Source: a bacterium
Lineage (GTDB): Bacteria; Verrucomicrobiota; Verrucomicrobiae; Opitutales; Opitutaceae
Assembly: GCA_021780625.1 (NCBI GenBank)
Contig: JAJXYI010000717.1
Location: forward strand, 1 to 9,159
DNA: 9,159 nt
Reading direction: 5' to 3'
The position numbers were made by a program, and so were the translations under genes. Every line of letters begins with the position of its first letter. Position 1 is the first letter of the stretch. Under the pieces are notes generated by a model. That model ran no database searches, was not told the DNA's origin, and was given only the letters and a program-made list of their open reading frames with translations. Of the stretch, positions 1 to 6,758 are shown one piece after another.

Positions 1-752
1 CCCGTGACGATGTAGCGCACGCCATCGTGCACCGAGGCGTAATAGAGGTGTTCGTGACCCGAAAACACCGCCGTGACGTGATAACGCACAAACAGACGGT
101 GCACCTCGTCGCGATTCGCCGCGCTGGCAAAACCGGCCCTGGGATGGTCGGGGGTCGGGAAGAGCGGGTGATGTGAAAATACGAAAATGTGCTCGGCGCC
201 ACGATTGGCCTCGAGGTCCTTTCGCAGCCACTCGAGCTGCGCCGGCCCGACGCCCGGCGCGCGGTCGGCCTCCTCGGTGTCCAGCGCGATGAAATGAGAA
301 CGGCCGTAGTCAAAAGAACCATACAGCCTGCCCATGCACGACTCGTAAACCCGCTCCAGCTCCGGCCTGCGGAAGATCTCGTGGTTGCCCGGCGCGTTGA
401 ACACCGGCGTGTCTCCCGTCGCCGCCAGCCGCAGGAAGCCGGCGTACTCGTGGGCCGCTTCCCCCGGCGTGTCGTCCGAGCCGTAAATCGAGTCCCCCGT
501 CCAAAGGGCGAAGGCCGGCCGCAGCAGGCGCGTCTCCGCGAAGATCTGGGCGGCCGTCGGTGGCGGAGGGACATCCCGCGCCACCGAACGGTTGTCGCCG
601 CCCACCACAAAGGTGAACCGGCCCGGGTCCGCAGGGCTGGCCATGACCATTTCGCCCGGGATCGGCAACGGTGACAGCGGGCGATCGGAAGCCGCACGGG
701 CGGCGATCACGAGCAAGGGGAGTCCGGCGAGGAGCAGAAATGGGTGGCGCAT
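1..752 (-). CDS. Exported calcineurin-like metallophosphoesterase, C-terminus beyond left edge
   Basis: This gene probably encodes a periplasmic or secreted phosphoesterase with a dinuclear metal centre; the substrate cannot be told. Reading the minus strand from the ATG at 752-750 gives 250 residues with no stop before the edge. Residues 1-21 form a signal peptide: a short Arg/His n-region, a Leu-rich core, and likely cleavage near ARA-AS. The metallophosphoesterase blocks follow in order: GDNR (52-55), WTGDSIYG (84-91), PGNHE (121-125), FSHHPLF (192-198) and SGHEHLYY (231-238). D53, D87, N123, H194 or H195, H233 and H235 are the expected metal or phosphate ligands. Block 1 has Arg where classical members have His (GDxH). 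The start is chosen because the signal peptide begins there; the next Met (residue 35) would remove it. No clear Shine-Dalgarno sequence precedes it. It is transcribed divergently from the SPFH pair. Family assignment is secure; specificity is unknown. Confidence 0.93.
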   Translation of the reverse strand, partial: MRHPFLLLAGLPLLVIAARAASDRPLSPLPIPGEMVMASPADPGRFTFVVGGDNRSVARDVPPPPTAAQIFAETRLLRPAFALWTGDSIYGSDDTPGEAAHEYAGFLRLAATGDTPVFNAPGNHEIFRRPELERVYESCMGRLYGSFDYGRSHFIALDTEEADRAPGVGPAQLEWLRKDLEANRGAEHIFVFSHHPLFPTPDHPRAGFASAANRDEVHRLFVRYHVTAVFSGHEHLYYASVHDGVRYIVT

Positions 753-1045
753 GGTGTTGGAGTGCAGCGCCACCATCGCCAGTCCCGCACGCGCTTCAAC
801 CGCGCCGCGTTACGATCCGGCAACATCGGCGCCGGCCCCCGGTCGGGCCGCAACCCCGCAGGCGGCCGAAAATGCCGTCGCTCGGGCCGGTTTCCAATTT
901 TGCTCGCCCGTCCTTCGCCGCACCCCTAGTCAAAACTCCTCCAGCCCGCCGCGTTCCAGGCCGACGCGCATCCTTGCCAGCCAGCCTCGTCTCCGTCCCA
1001 GCGTCCCCTCTCCCGGCGGCACTATCCACGCAACCCCCTCCAGCC
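753..1045. promoter_or_regulatory. Divergent spacer between phosphoesterase and SPFH genes
   Basis: These 293 bases separate two divergent starts and must hold, or overlap, the promoters of both. The only AT-rich patches are around 891-901 (TTTCCAATTTT) and 928-935 (AGTCAAAA). The second reads TTGACT on the minus strand (933-928), a fair -35 for the phosphoesterase, but no -10 hexamer sits at the right spacing. On the plus strand, TATCCA at 1023-1028 is a weak -10 candidate for the SPFH genes without a good -35. A 6-bp stem (833-838 with 845-850) is unremarkable in such GC-rich sequence. Open frames cross this region but show no recognisable protein. Confidence 0.3.
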
Positions 1046-1987
1046 ATGATCCTACTCGGATTCCTCCTCGCCGTCGCCATCGTCGCCGGCATCGCCCTCG
1101 CCATCGGCGTCTACACCATCGGCCCCACGCAGCGAGGCCTCATCACCACGTTCGGACGCGTCCAACGCCTCGGCAACCAGACGACCGCCGACGACCCGCA
1201 ATTGCGCTCCCTGCTCGAGTCCGATGAAGAGGCCGCGCGTTATTGTTATCCCCTCGTCCGGGTCATCCCTCCGGGCGGTCCCTACTTCAAGTGGCCCTGG
1301 CAGCGGCTCATCAAGATCGACATGACGATCCAGACGACCGACATCACCTGGGATCCCGACAAGCAGCAGGACGCGATCGAATCCGTCACCAAGGACAACC
1401 TGACGGTCAACCTCGGAGGCCAGATCCGCTGGCGTCCCGCCGAGCGCAACCTGTACGCGTATTGTTTCGGCGTCCACCACCCTCAGGCGCACGTGATGGG
1501 CTACTTCGTGTCGGTCCTGCGCGACCGCATCGCGACCTTCAGCAAGGATGCCGATTCGCAGGGCGTCGAGGGCATCTCGATCAATGATCTCAGGCGCAAC
1601 CTCTCCACGATCAACCACTATATGGAGGACGCCTGCCGGAAGACCGCCGCCCGCTACGGCGTGGAATTCGACGCGGCACTCATCACCACAATCGATCCTC
1701 CCAAGGAGGTCGACGAGGCGCTCGCCTCGATCAACACGACGACCAACAACGTCGCCGCCGCGGTGAGCCAGGCCAAGGCCGACGCTGACCAGCGGCTCAA
1801 GATGGCCGAGCAGGCCGTCGAGATCGCCGAGAACGAGGCCACCGCGGAAGCCACCCCGATCCTCGAACTCGCCTCCACGTTGGCCGACATTCACCGCTCC
1901 GGCGGTCGGGACGCCCTCGAGAGCTACCTGCGCAATGCCACCCTGCCGCTCCGCGAAAAGGCGGCCGAAACCGTCGTCGCACTCTGA
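1046..1987 (+). CDS. Membrane-anchored SPFH/Band 7 protein, first of a pair
   Basis: This is a 313-residue SPFH (stomatin/prohibitin/flotillin/HflK-C) protein. The family forms large oligomeric membrane-bound rings or scaffolds that organise membrane domains or control proteases. Residues 2-25 are one hydrophobic segment. The typical entry into the SPFH fold follows: GPTQRGLITTFGRV (26-39), then after an insertion GPYFKWPW (78-85). About 35 residues (43-77) separate the first strand from this block, longer than in simple stomatins. Residues 115-220 are the core. Residues 236-280 are Ala/Glu/Lys-rich and predicted coiled coil, the usual oligomerisation region. The frame stays open upstream to 671, but that extension is Arg/Pro-rich, without a domain, and overlaps the divergent gene. 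The ATG at 1046 puts the membrane segment at the N-terminus, so I chose it. No Shine-Dalgarno is seen; the leader is C-rich. It lies 14 bp before the second SPFH gene. HflK-like or prohibitin-like roles are both possible. Confidence 0.9.
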   Translation: MILLGFLLAVAIVAGIALAIGVYTIGPTQRGLITTFGRVQRLGNQTTADDPQLRSLLESDEEAARYCYPLVRVIPPGGPYFKWPWQRLIKIDMTIQTTDITWDPDKQQDAIESVTKDNLTVNLGGQIRWRPAERNLYAYCFGVHHPQAHVMGYFVSVLRDRIATFSKDADSQGVEGISINDLRRNLSTINHYMEDACRKTAARYGVEFDAALITTIDPPKEVDEALASINTTTNNVAAAVSQAKADADQRLKMAEQAVEIAENEATAEATPILELASTLADIHRSGGRDALESYLRNATLPLREKAAETVVAL

Positions 1988-2001
1988 CCCACCCCCCCGC
2001 C

Positions 2002-2895
2002 ATGAGCACCTCCGCCGTCCAATTTCTCGCAGGCCTCGGCATCGGCGTCCTCTTCGCCGCCATCGCCGTGCCCATCCTCTTCGCCCTGGGCAATGCCTTC
2101 CAGGCCTGGCGCGTGATCCCCGAGCGCACCGTCCACGTGTACACCCTGTTCGGCAAGGTGATCGGCACGCTCGACCAGCCCGGCATCAACCTGCCCTTCT
2201 CCCGACTCGGGCCCAGGGCCCTGCTCGTGCCGTTCTTCGGCAAGGTCTATCCCGTCCGCACCTGCATCTACCAACACTACCTCCGCGACCAGCTCGTGAA
2301 TTCCGAGGAGGGCGCCCCGATGGGCGTCGGCATCTGGTACGAGAAGATGGTCGTGAGCCCCGAGGACTACCTGTTCCGCAACTCGGATCCCGCGGGCTCC
2401 CTCGCGGCCAACGTCTCGACCGCAGTCATCAAGCAGCTGTCCAATCTCAAGCTCGATGTCCTTCTCGAGGACCGCAATGCGCTCTCGCGCAAGGTCCGCG
2501 AGGAGGTCTCACCCACGTCGCGCAATTGGGGATACGCGCTCGGCTCCACCTACATCCGCAAGGTCGCCTTCCGCGACCAGGGCATGATCAAGGAGATCGA
2601 GCGCAAGGTCGTGAACCGCCTCCGCCAGGTCACCGCAGGCATGCGCCAGTCGGGCGACAACCAGGTCGCGATCATTCACTCCGACGCCGAGCGGAAGGCA
2701 GCCGAGAAGATGGGTAAGGCCCAGGCCGTCCGGCCGCGCATCGTCGGGGAGGCGCTCGCCAAGGTCCGGGAAAATCCCGACGTCGCCGATGCCCTGTTCC
2801 GCCTGCTCGACCTCCAGGCCACCCTGAAAAGTCCGGGCAAGGTCGTGCTCGTCCCCAAGAACGGGTCGGGCAACAGTCTGCTGTTGTCCTGCTGA
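2002..2895 (+). CDS. Membrane-anchored SPFH/Band 7-like protein, second of a pair
   Basis: This 297-residue protein is a divergent SPFH-family member, probably the partner of the upstream one. Residues 8-33 are a hydrophobic anchor. RVIPERTVHVYTLFGKVIG (37-55) matches the first SPFH strands, and DQPGINLPFSRLGPRALL (58-75) the PG-x-x-x-P turn typical of the family. Residues 107-210 cover the rest of the fold. Residues 190-255 are a charged helix with DAERKAAEKMGKAQA (228-242), the coiled-coil signature of stomatins and HflC. The protein ends in a short hydrophobic tail, NSLLLSC. It lacks the long insertion of the first SPFH protein, so the two are not simple duplicates. The 14-bp gap after the upstream stop implies co-transcription and probably coupled translation. 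No FtsH-type protease or NfeD-like gene is adjacent within the window. The family call is firm; the function is unknown. Confidence 0.88.
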   Translation: MSTSAVQFLAGLGIGVLFAAIAVPILFALGNAFQAWRVIPERTVHVYTLFGKVIGTLDQPGINLPFSRLGPRALLVPFFGKVYPVRTCIYQHYLRDQLVNSEEGAPMGVGIWYEKMVVSPEDYLFRNSDPAGSLAANVSTAVIKQLSNLKLDVLLEDRNALSRKVREEVSPTSRNWGYALGSTYIRKVAFRDQGMIKEIERKVVNRLRQVTAGMRQSGDNQVAIIHSDAERKAAEKMGKAQAVRPRIVGEALAKVRENPDVADALFRLLDLQATLKSPGKVVLVPKNGSGNSLLLSC

Positions 2896-2914
2896 TCCTC
2901 CTGCGGACCGCGGC

Positions 2915-2932
2915 GCCCCCTCCCCCGGGGGC
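2915..2932 (+). other. Small GC hairpin after SPFH operon
   Basis: GCCCCC (2915-2920) pairs with GGGGGC (2927-2932) around a six-base loop. It starts 19 bases after the second SPFH stop codon and has no T-run after it. It could stabilise the 3' end of the SPFH transcript or assist the next hairpin. Chance is a real alternative in sequence this rich in G and C. Confidence 0.35.
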
Positions 2933-2936
2933 CCGC

Positions 2937-2942
2937 TATAAT
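2937..2942 (+). promoter_or_regulatory. Candidate -10 element (TATAAT) for the GH2 gene
   Basis: A perfect TATAAT stands out in a GC-rich spacer, 130 bases before the GH2 start codon. At 16-18 bases upstream there is only GC sequence with no recognisable -35, and there is no extended TG before it. If used, transcription would start near 2949 and the leader would contain the hairpin at 2955-2971 and the inverted repeat at 3023-3050. The lack of a -35 suggests an activator-dependent promoter or a chance match. Confidence 0.3.
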
Positions 2943-2954
2943 GAGCGCAGAGCA

Positions 2955-2984
2955 CCGGCGTCGCCCGCCGGCGGGGGGCTTTCT
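2955..2984 (+). terminator. Possible weak terminator of the SPFH operon
   Basis: CCGGCG (2955-2960) pairs perfectly with CGCCGG (2966-2971) around a five-base loop, followed by a G-run and a short T-rich stretch CTTTCT (2979-2984). The T-tract is poor and is separated from the stem by several G residues, so efficiency is doubtful. The alternative 12-bp palindrome CCCGCCGGCGGG (2964-2975) overlaps it. It sits about 60 bases past the second SPFH stop codon. Confidence 0.4.
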
Positions 2985-3022
2985 GTAGTCGCTGCCACGG
3001 ATCGATACGAGTCCGGCTCCGC

Positions 3023-3050
3023 TTGACGCTTCCGCCACCGGGTGCGTCAA
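3023..3050. promoter_or_regulatory. 7-bp inverted repeat upstream of GH2 gene, possible operator
   Basis: TTGACGC (3023-3029) and GCGTCAA (3044-3050) are perfect inverted repeats separated by 14 bases. Their centres are 21 bases apart, two turns of the helix, so a dimeric regulator could bind both on one face. The right arm ends 22 bases before the GH2 start codon. In RNA the same bases could form a 7-bp stem with a 14-base loop near the start codon. The left arm also resembles a -35 box (TTGACG), but no -10 follows at the right distance. A role in controlling the GH2 gene is inferred from position only. Confidence 0.4.
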
Positions 3051-3072
3051 ACAGCGGCATCCCTAATCCCCC

Positions 3073-6000
3073 ATGCATCCCACTGAACCGACCTCCCGCC
3101 CGCGGCAGCGCCTTTCACCCGCCTCCACGGCCCGCAAGTTCCTGACTCTCGCCCTGCTCGCCGCCGCGCCGGCCGCCTTCGCCTCCGGCTCCACCCCCAC
3201 CCGAGGCATCGGCGTGTACCCCGGAAACCCTGCCGATTTTGACGGCCCGCGGCTCGTCCCCGAGACGCATGCCTACCGCGACCTCGCCTTCGACCGTCCG
3301 GCGTACGCTTCCAGCAACTACGACTTCAACCTGACCGCCCAGCTTGTGACCGACGGCATCGTCGAATCCCGCATGCCGCACTGGCTCGTCACCACCACCA
3401 GCACAACGGGCGTGCTTCCGCCCAGCCAGCGCGAATGCCTCGTCGACCATGTCCCCTGGACCGGTGTCGACCTCCCCGCGACGGGCGGCTGGGTCCAGGT
3501 TCAGCAGGCCGGCGCCGCCCCGCGCCTTATCGACCGCATCGAGGTCACCGCACTGCCGCACTCCGACAACTCGCAGCCCGCCCCCTGGACCTGCGTGCTG
3601 CTCGGATCCGAGGACGGACGCCACTGGACCCAGCTCGGCCGCACTTCGAAGACCGAGGTCCTGTCCGGCAGCCTCTACTCAGGCCCCCGGCTCCTCAAGG
3701 CCGACTTCGCCCTGACCGCCGGCAGCCGTCTGCCGTACTACCGCGCCGAGATCGACGCTCCCTCCGTCGATGGCTGGAGGCTCAGCGCCTTCGACGCCTT
3801 CGACCACGGCAAACCCGTGGAACTCGGCGGGCCCTACGACTTCACCAGCGCCTGGAAAAGCGCGGGCGGAGGGCGGCAGTGGATCGAGGTCGACCTCGGC
3901 GCCGCCTGCACCTTCGACCGCGTGACGCTGCACTGGATACGCCGTGCGGCCGCAGGGGAAATCCAGACCTCCGACGACGGGAAGGCCTGGCATGACCTCG
4001 AGCCCCTCGTCGCCGACCGCGACGATTATCCCCTCCTTCACGCCGCGTCGGCCCGGTACGTGCGCCTCCGCCTCGACATGCCCGCGGACCCCGAGGGCTA
4101 CATCCTCAGCGAATTTCAGGTCTTCGGCCGCGGCGGCCCCGTTCCCGTGGCCCAGGCCGCCGCCACCCCGCACGCCGGCGGGCGCCAGGCCCTCACCCGC
4201 GGCGCGTGGAGGCTCCAGCGCAGCTCGCTCGTGACACTCGACGGCGCCCAGCTCTCCGAGCCCGGCGTCGACTGCTCAAGCTGGCTCCCCGCCACCGTGC
4301 CGGGCACGGCGCTCGTCTCCTACCTCAACGCGGGCGCGCTGCCAGACCCCAACTACGGCGACAACCAGCTCCAGATCTCCGATTCGTTCTTCTATTCGGA
4401 TTTCTGGTACCGCGACGAATTCGTCGTCCCCACGCCCGCTCCGGGCCGGAAGCTGTGGCTGAAATTCGACGGCATCAACTGGAAGGCCGACGTCTATTTC
4501 AACGGCACCCGCCTCGGCAGGATCGACGGCGCGTTCACCCACGCCCGCTTCGACGTCACGGCCCTCGTCCGCCCTGGCGCACCCAATGCCCTCGCAGTCC
4601 TGATCCATCGAAACGCCCACCCCGGCAGCGCGCACCTGAAGACCGCCGAGACGCCCGGCAACAACGGCGGCCAGCTCGGCGCCGACAATCCCACCTTCCA
4701 CGCATCCATCGGCTGGGACTGGATCCCGACGGTGCGCGGCCGCGACACCGGCATCTGGTCCGACGTCCATATCGACACCACCGGCCCCGTCACGATCGAG
4801 CGCCCCTTCGCCACCTCGCACCTACCGCTTCCCGATCGGAGCAGTGCGGACGTCACGGTGAGCGCCACGCTTGCCAACCACACCTCGACACCCGTTCGCG
4901 GCGTGCTGCGGGGACACTTCGGCTCGGTCACCTTCGAGCGTCGGGTCGAGGTTCCCCCCAATGGCTCCCTCGCCGTGATGTTTGATCCTGCCACCGATCC
5001 CGGACTCCACCTGGTCCATCCGCGCCTCTGGTGGCCCGTCGGCTACGGTCGCCCCGACCTCTACAAGGTGGGCCTGGCGTTCGACGCCGACAACGGCCAG
5101 GTCTCCGACTCGACGTCGTTCAACTCCGGCGTGAAGGAATTCACCTACGCCATGGATCACGGCGCGCTGAAGATTTTCATCAATGGCCGCCGCTTCATCG
5201 GCCGCGGAGGCAACTGGGGCTTCTCCGAGTCCAATCTTCTGTACCGGGCTCGCGAATACGACATCGCCGTCAAGTATCATCGCGACATGGGCTTCACCAT
5301 GATCCGAAACTGGGTCGGCCAGGTCGGCGATGAGGCGTTCTACGATGCCTGCGACCGCTACGGCGTGGTCGTCTGGCAGGACTTCTGGCTGGCCAATCCC
5401 TACGACGGTCCCAATCCCGACGACGACGCGATGTTCCTGAAGAACGCGGCCGACACGATCAACCGTCTCCGCAACCACGCGTGCGTCGGCCTCTACTGCG
5501 GACGCAACGAAGGCTACCCGCCTCCCGCCATCGACAAGGGCCTGCGTGCGCTCATCGCCAAGAACGACCCCGAAATCCGCTACATCCCGCACTCCGCCGC
5601 CGACGGCGTAAGCGGCGGCGGCCCCTACCACCTGATGCCGATTCGGTTCTACTTCGACCAGCGAGCCACCACGCACCTGCACAGCGAACTCGGCATGCCG
5701 GTCATTCCATCCATCGACAGCGTGCGCCGGATGATGCCCCGGGCCGACCGCTGGCCTCAGGGCGCCGTGTGGGGTCTTCACGACTTCACCGCTCAGGGCG
5801 CCCAGGTCGGCGACGCGCTCCGATCGATCATCGACAAGAGCTACGGCGGGGCCACCAACCTCCGCGACTGGGTCGAGCTCGCGCAGTTCACCGACTACGA
5901 CGGCTACCGCGCCATGTTCGAGGCCCAGTCCAGGAATCGCATGGGCGTGCTGCTGTGGATGAGCCACCCCTGCTGGCCCTCGTTCGTCTGGCAGACCTAC

Positions 6001-6705
6001 GACTACTACTTCGACACCAACGCCGCCTACTTCGGCGCCAAGAAGGCCTGCGAGCCCCTGCACGTGCAGTGGAATCCGCTCAATGACCACGTCGAGGTCG
6101 TCAACTACAGCGCGGGCAACCGCACCGGCCTCTCGGTCGAGGCCCGGATCGTCAATCTCGACGGCTCCGTGCGCTGGGAGAAATTCGCCAAGACCGACAG
6201 CCGCGAGGACAGCGTCGTGGCGCCGATCACGCTCGAGTTTCCCAAGTCAGGCCTCTCGACCGTCCACTTCGTCGAACTGCTGCTGCGCTCAGGCGGGAAT
6301 ATCGTCTCGCGCAATACCTACCTGCGCAGCCTCAAGACCTACGAGATTCCCGGGTTCACGCGCGGCTCCACCGTCGTTCCTTCGTATCCGGAGTACGACT
6401 TCACCGCGATCCGCTCCCTGCCTAAGACCACCCTCGGCGTGTCGACGAAGGTCGAACACGCGGGTGCCCGCTGGATCCTCACGACGACCGTCGAGAACGC
6501 CACCCACACGCCGGCCCTGCTCGTCCGGCTCAAGGCTGTCGGCTCCACGACCGGCGGCGAGATCCTGCCCGCCTTCTACAGCGACAACTACCTCACTCTG
6601 CTCCCGGGTGACGTGCGGGAAATCCGCACCACGGTCGAGGATGCCGACACCCGCGGCGAAACACCACGGATCGACGTGAGCGGTTTCAATGTGACTGCTC
6701 GCTGA
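3073..6705 (+). CDS. Secreted GH2 exo-glucosaminidase/beta-mannosidase-type hydrolase with discoidin-like domains
   Basis: This 1210-residue enzyme should act outside the cytoplasm on beta-linked sugars with retention of configuration. Residues 1-37 are a signal peptide with a long basic n-region (R9-K22), a hydrophobic core (23-36) and cleavage near AFA-S. Two F5/8 type C (discoidin)-like modules follow, about 67-243 and 245-352; the second ends with SARYVRLRL and EFQVFGRG. The GH2 sugar-binding jelly-roll spans about 374-565 and carries GWDWIPTVRGRDTGIW (547-562), like exo-beta-glucosaminidases and plant endo-beta-mannosidase. An Ig-like domain (about 570-690) and the TIM barrel follow, with RGGNWG (711-716) and MIRNWVG (743-749). 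E813 in CGRNEG is the likely acid/base and E872 in HSELG the likely nucleophile. Two C-terminal beta domains end with SDNYLTLLPGD. Substrate is uncertain: glucosaminide, mannoside or another glycan. The start is set by the signal peptide; no Shine-Dalgarno is seen. It lies 177 bp after the SPFH pair and is probably a separate transcription unit. Confidence 0.92.
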   Translation: MHPTEPTSRPRQRLSPASTARKFLTLALLAAAPAAFASGSTPTRGIGVYPGNPADFDGPRLVPETHAYRDLAFDRPAYASSNYDFNLTAQLVTDGIVESRMPHWLVTTTSTTGVLPPSQRECLVDHVPWTGVDLPATGGWVQVQQAGAAPRLIDRIEVTALPHSDNSQPAPWTCVLLGSEDGRHWTQLGRTSKTEVLSGSLYSGPRLLKADFALTAGSRLPYYRAEIDAPSVDGWRLSAFDAFDHGKPVELGGPYDFTSAWKSAGGGRQWIEVDLGAACTFDRVTLHWIRRAAAGEIQTSDDGKAWHDLEPLVADRDDYPLLHAASARYVRLRLDMPADPEGYILSEFQVFGRGGPVPVAQAAATPHAGGRQALTRGAWRLQRSSLVTLDGAQLSEPGVDCSSWLPATVPGTALVSYLNAGALPDPNYGDNQLQISDSFFYSDFWYRDEFVVPTPAPGRKLWLKFDGINWKADVYFNGTRLGRIDGAFTHARFDVTALVRPGAPNALAVLIHRNAHPGSAHLKTAETPGNNGGQLGADNPTFHASIGWDWIPTVRGRDTGIWSDVHIDTTGPVTIERPFATSHLPLPDRSSADVTVSATLANHTSTPVRGVLRGHFGSVTFERRVEVPPNGSLAVMFDPATDPGLHLVHPRLWWPVGYGRPDLYKVGLAFDADNGQVSDSTSFNSGVKEFTYAMDHGALKIFINGRRFIGRGGNWGFSESNLLYRAREYDIAVKYHRDMGFTMIRNWVGQVGDEAFYDACDRYGVVVWQDFWLANPYDGPNPDDDAMFLKNAADTINRLRNHACVGLYCGRNEGYPPPAIDKGLRALIAKNDPEIRYIPHSAADGVSGGGPYHLMPIRFYFDQRATTHLHSELGMPVIPSIDSVRRMMPRADRWPQGAVWGLHDFTAQGAQVGDALRSIIDKSYGGATNLRDWVELAQFTDYDGYRAMFEAQSRNRMGVLLWMSHPCWPSFVWQTYDYYFDTNAAYFGAKKACEPLHVQWNPLNDHVEVVNYSAGNRTGLSVEARIVNLDGSVRWEKFAKTDSREDSVVAPITLEFPKSGLSTVHFVELLLRSGGNIVSRNTYLRSLKTYEIPGFTRGSTVVPSYPEYDFTAIRSLPKTTLGVSTKVEHAGARWILTTTVENATHTPALLVRLKAVGSTTGGEILPAFYSDNYLTLLPGDVREIRTTVEDADTRGETPRIDVSGFNVTAR

Positions 6706-6729
6706 CCCGGCCAGGTCGCCCCCGATTCC

Positions 6730-6758
6730 CGAGCCGCACCGCGACTTGGTGCGGCTCG
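6730..6758. terminator. 11-bp stem-loop between convergent genes, likely bidirectional terminator
   Basis: CGAGCCGCACC (6730-6740) pairs perfectly with GGTGCGGCTCG (6748-6758) around a seven-base loop. It lies 25 bases after the GH2 stop and 134 bases after the kinase stop on the other strand, where a shared terminator is expected. There is no T-run on either side, so it is not a textbook intrinsic terminator; it may act with Rho or as a 3'-end stabiliser. A competing stem, CCGCGAC (6739-6745) with GTCGCGG (6762-6768), overlaps it. The rest of the 6706-6891 spacer holds only a 5-bp stem near 6798-6812 and no gene that I can recognise. Confidence 0.6.

Noticed and set aside
189..674. 161-codon plus-strand frame at the left end
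   Set aside because: It is a shadow of the minus-strand phosphoesterase, whose motifs are clear.
843..889. Direct repeat of TCGGGCCG at 843-850 and 882-889
   Set aside because: An 8-base GC-only repeat is expected by chance in this composition and no third copy is seen nearby.
671..1045. 125-codon N-terminal extension of the first SPFH frame
   Set aside because: It is Arg/Pro/Ser-rich with no domain and overlaps the start of the divergent phosphoesterase. The membrane anchor begins exactly at the ATG at 1046.
1052..1894. 280-codon minus-strand frame opposite the first SPFH gene
   Set aside because: It has no recognisable motif and a biased composition, and it mirrors a well-supported SPFH gene.
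1935..2717. 260-codon plus-strand frame overlapping both SPFH genes
   Set aside because: It is an Arg/Pro/His-rich out-of-frame reading of SPFH coding sequence.
2964..2975. 12-bp perfect palindrome CCCGCCGGCGGG
   Set aside because: It is made only of G and C in a GC-rich spacer and overlaps a better hairpin. It is not strong enough to call a binding site.
2896..3072. Possible small gene or RNA gene in the spacer before the GH2 gene
   Set aside because: There is no start with a plausible protein and no tRNA-like or known RNA fold. The hairpins and inverted repeat are better read as terminator and regulatory elements.
4822..6090. 422-codon open frame on the minus strand, opposite the GH2 gene
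   Set aside because: It is a shadow: the plus strand here encodes the GH2 TIM barrel with catalytic motifs. The antisense translation is Val/Gly/Ala/Glu-rich with no recognisable domain. Long antisense frames are expected in GC-rich coding DNA.
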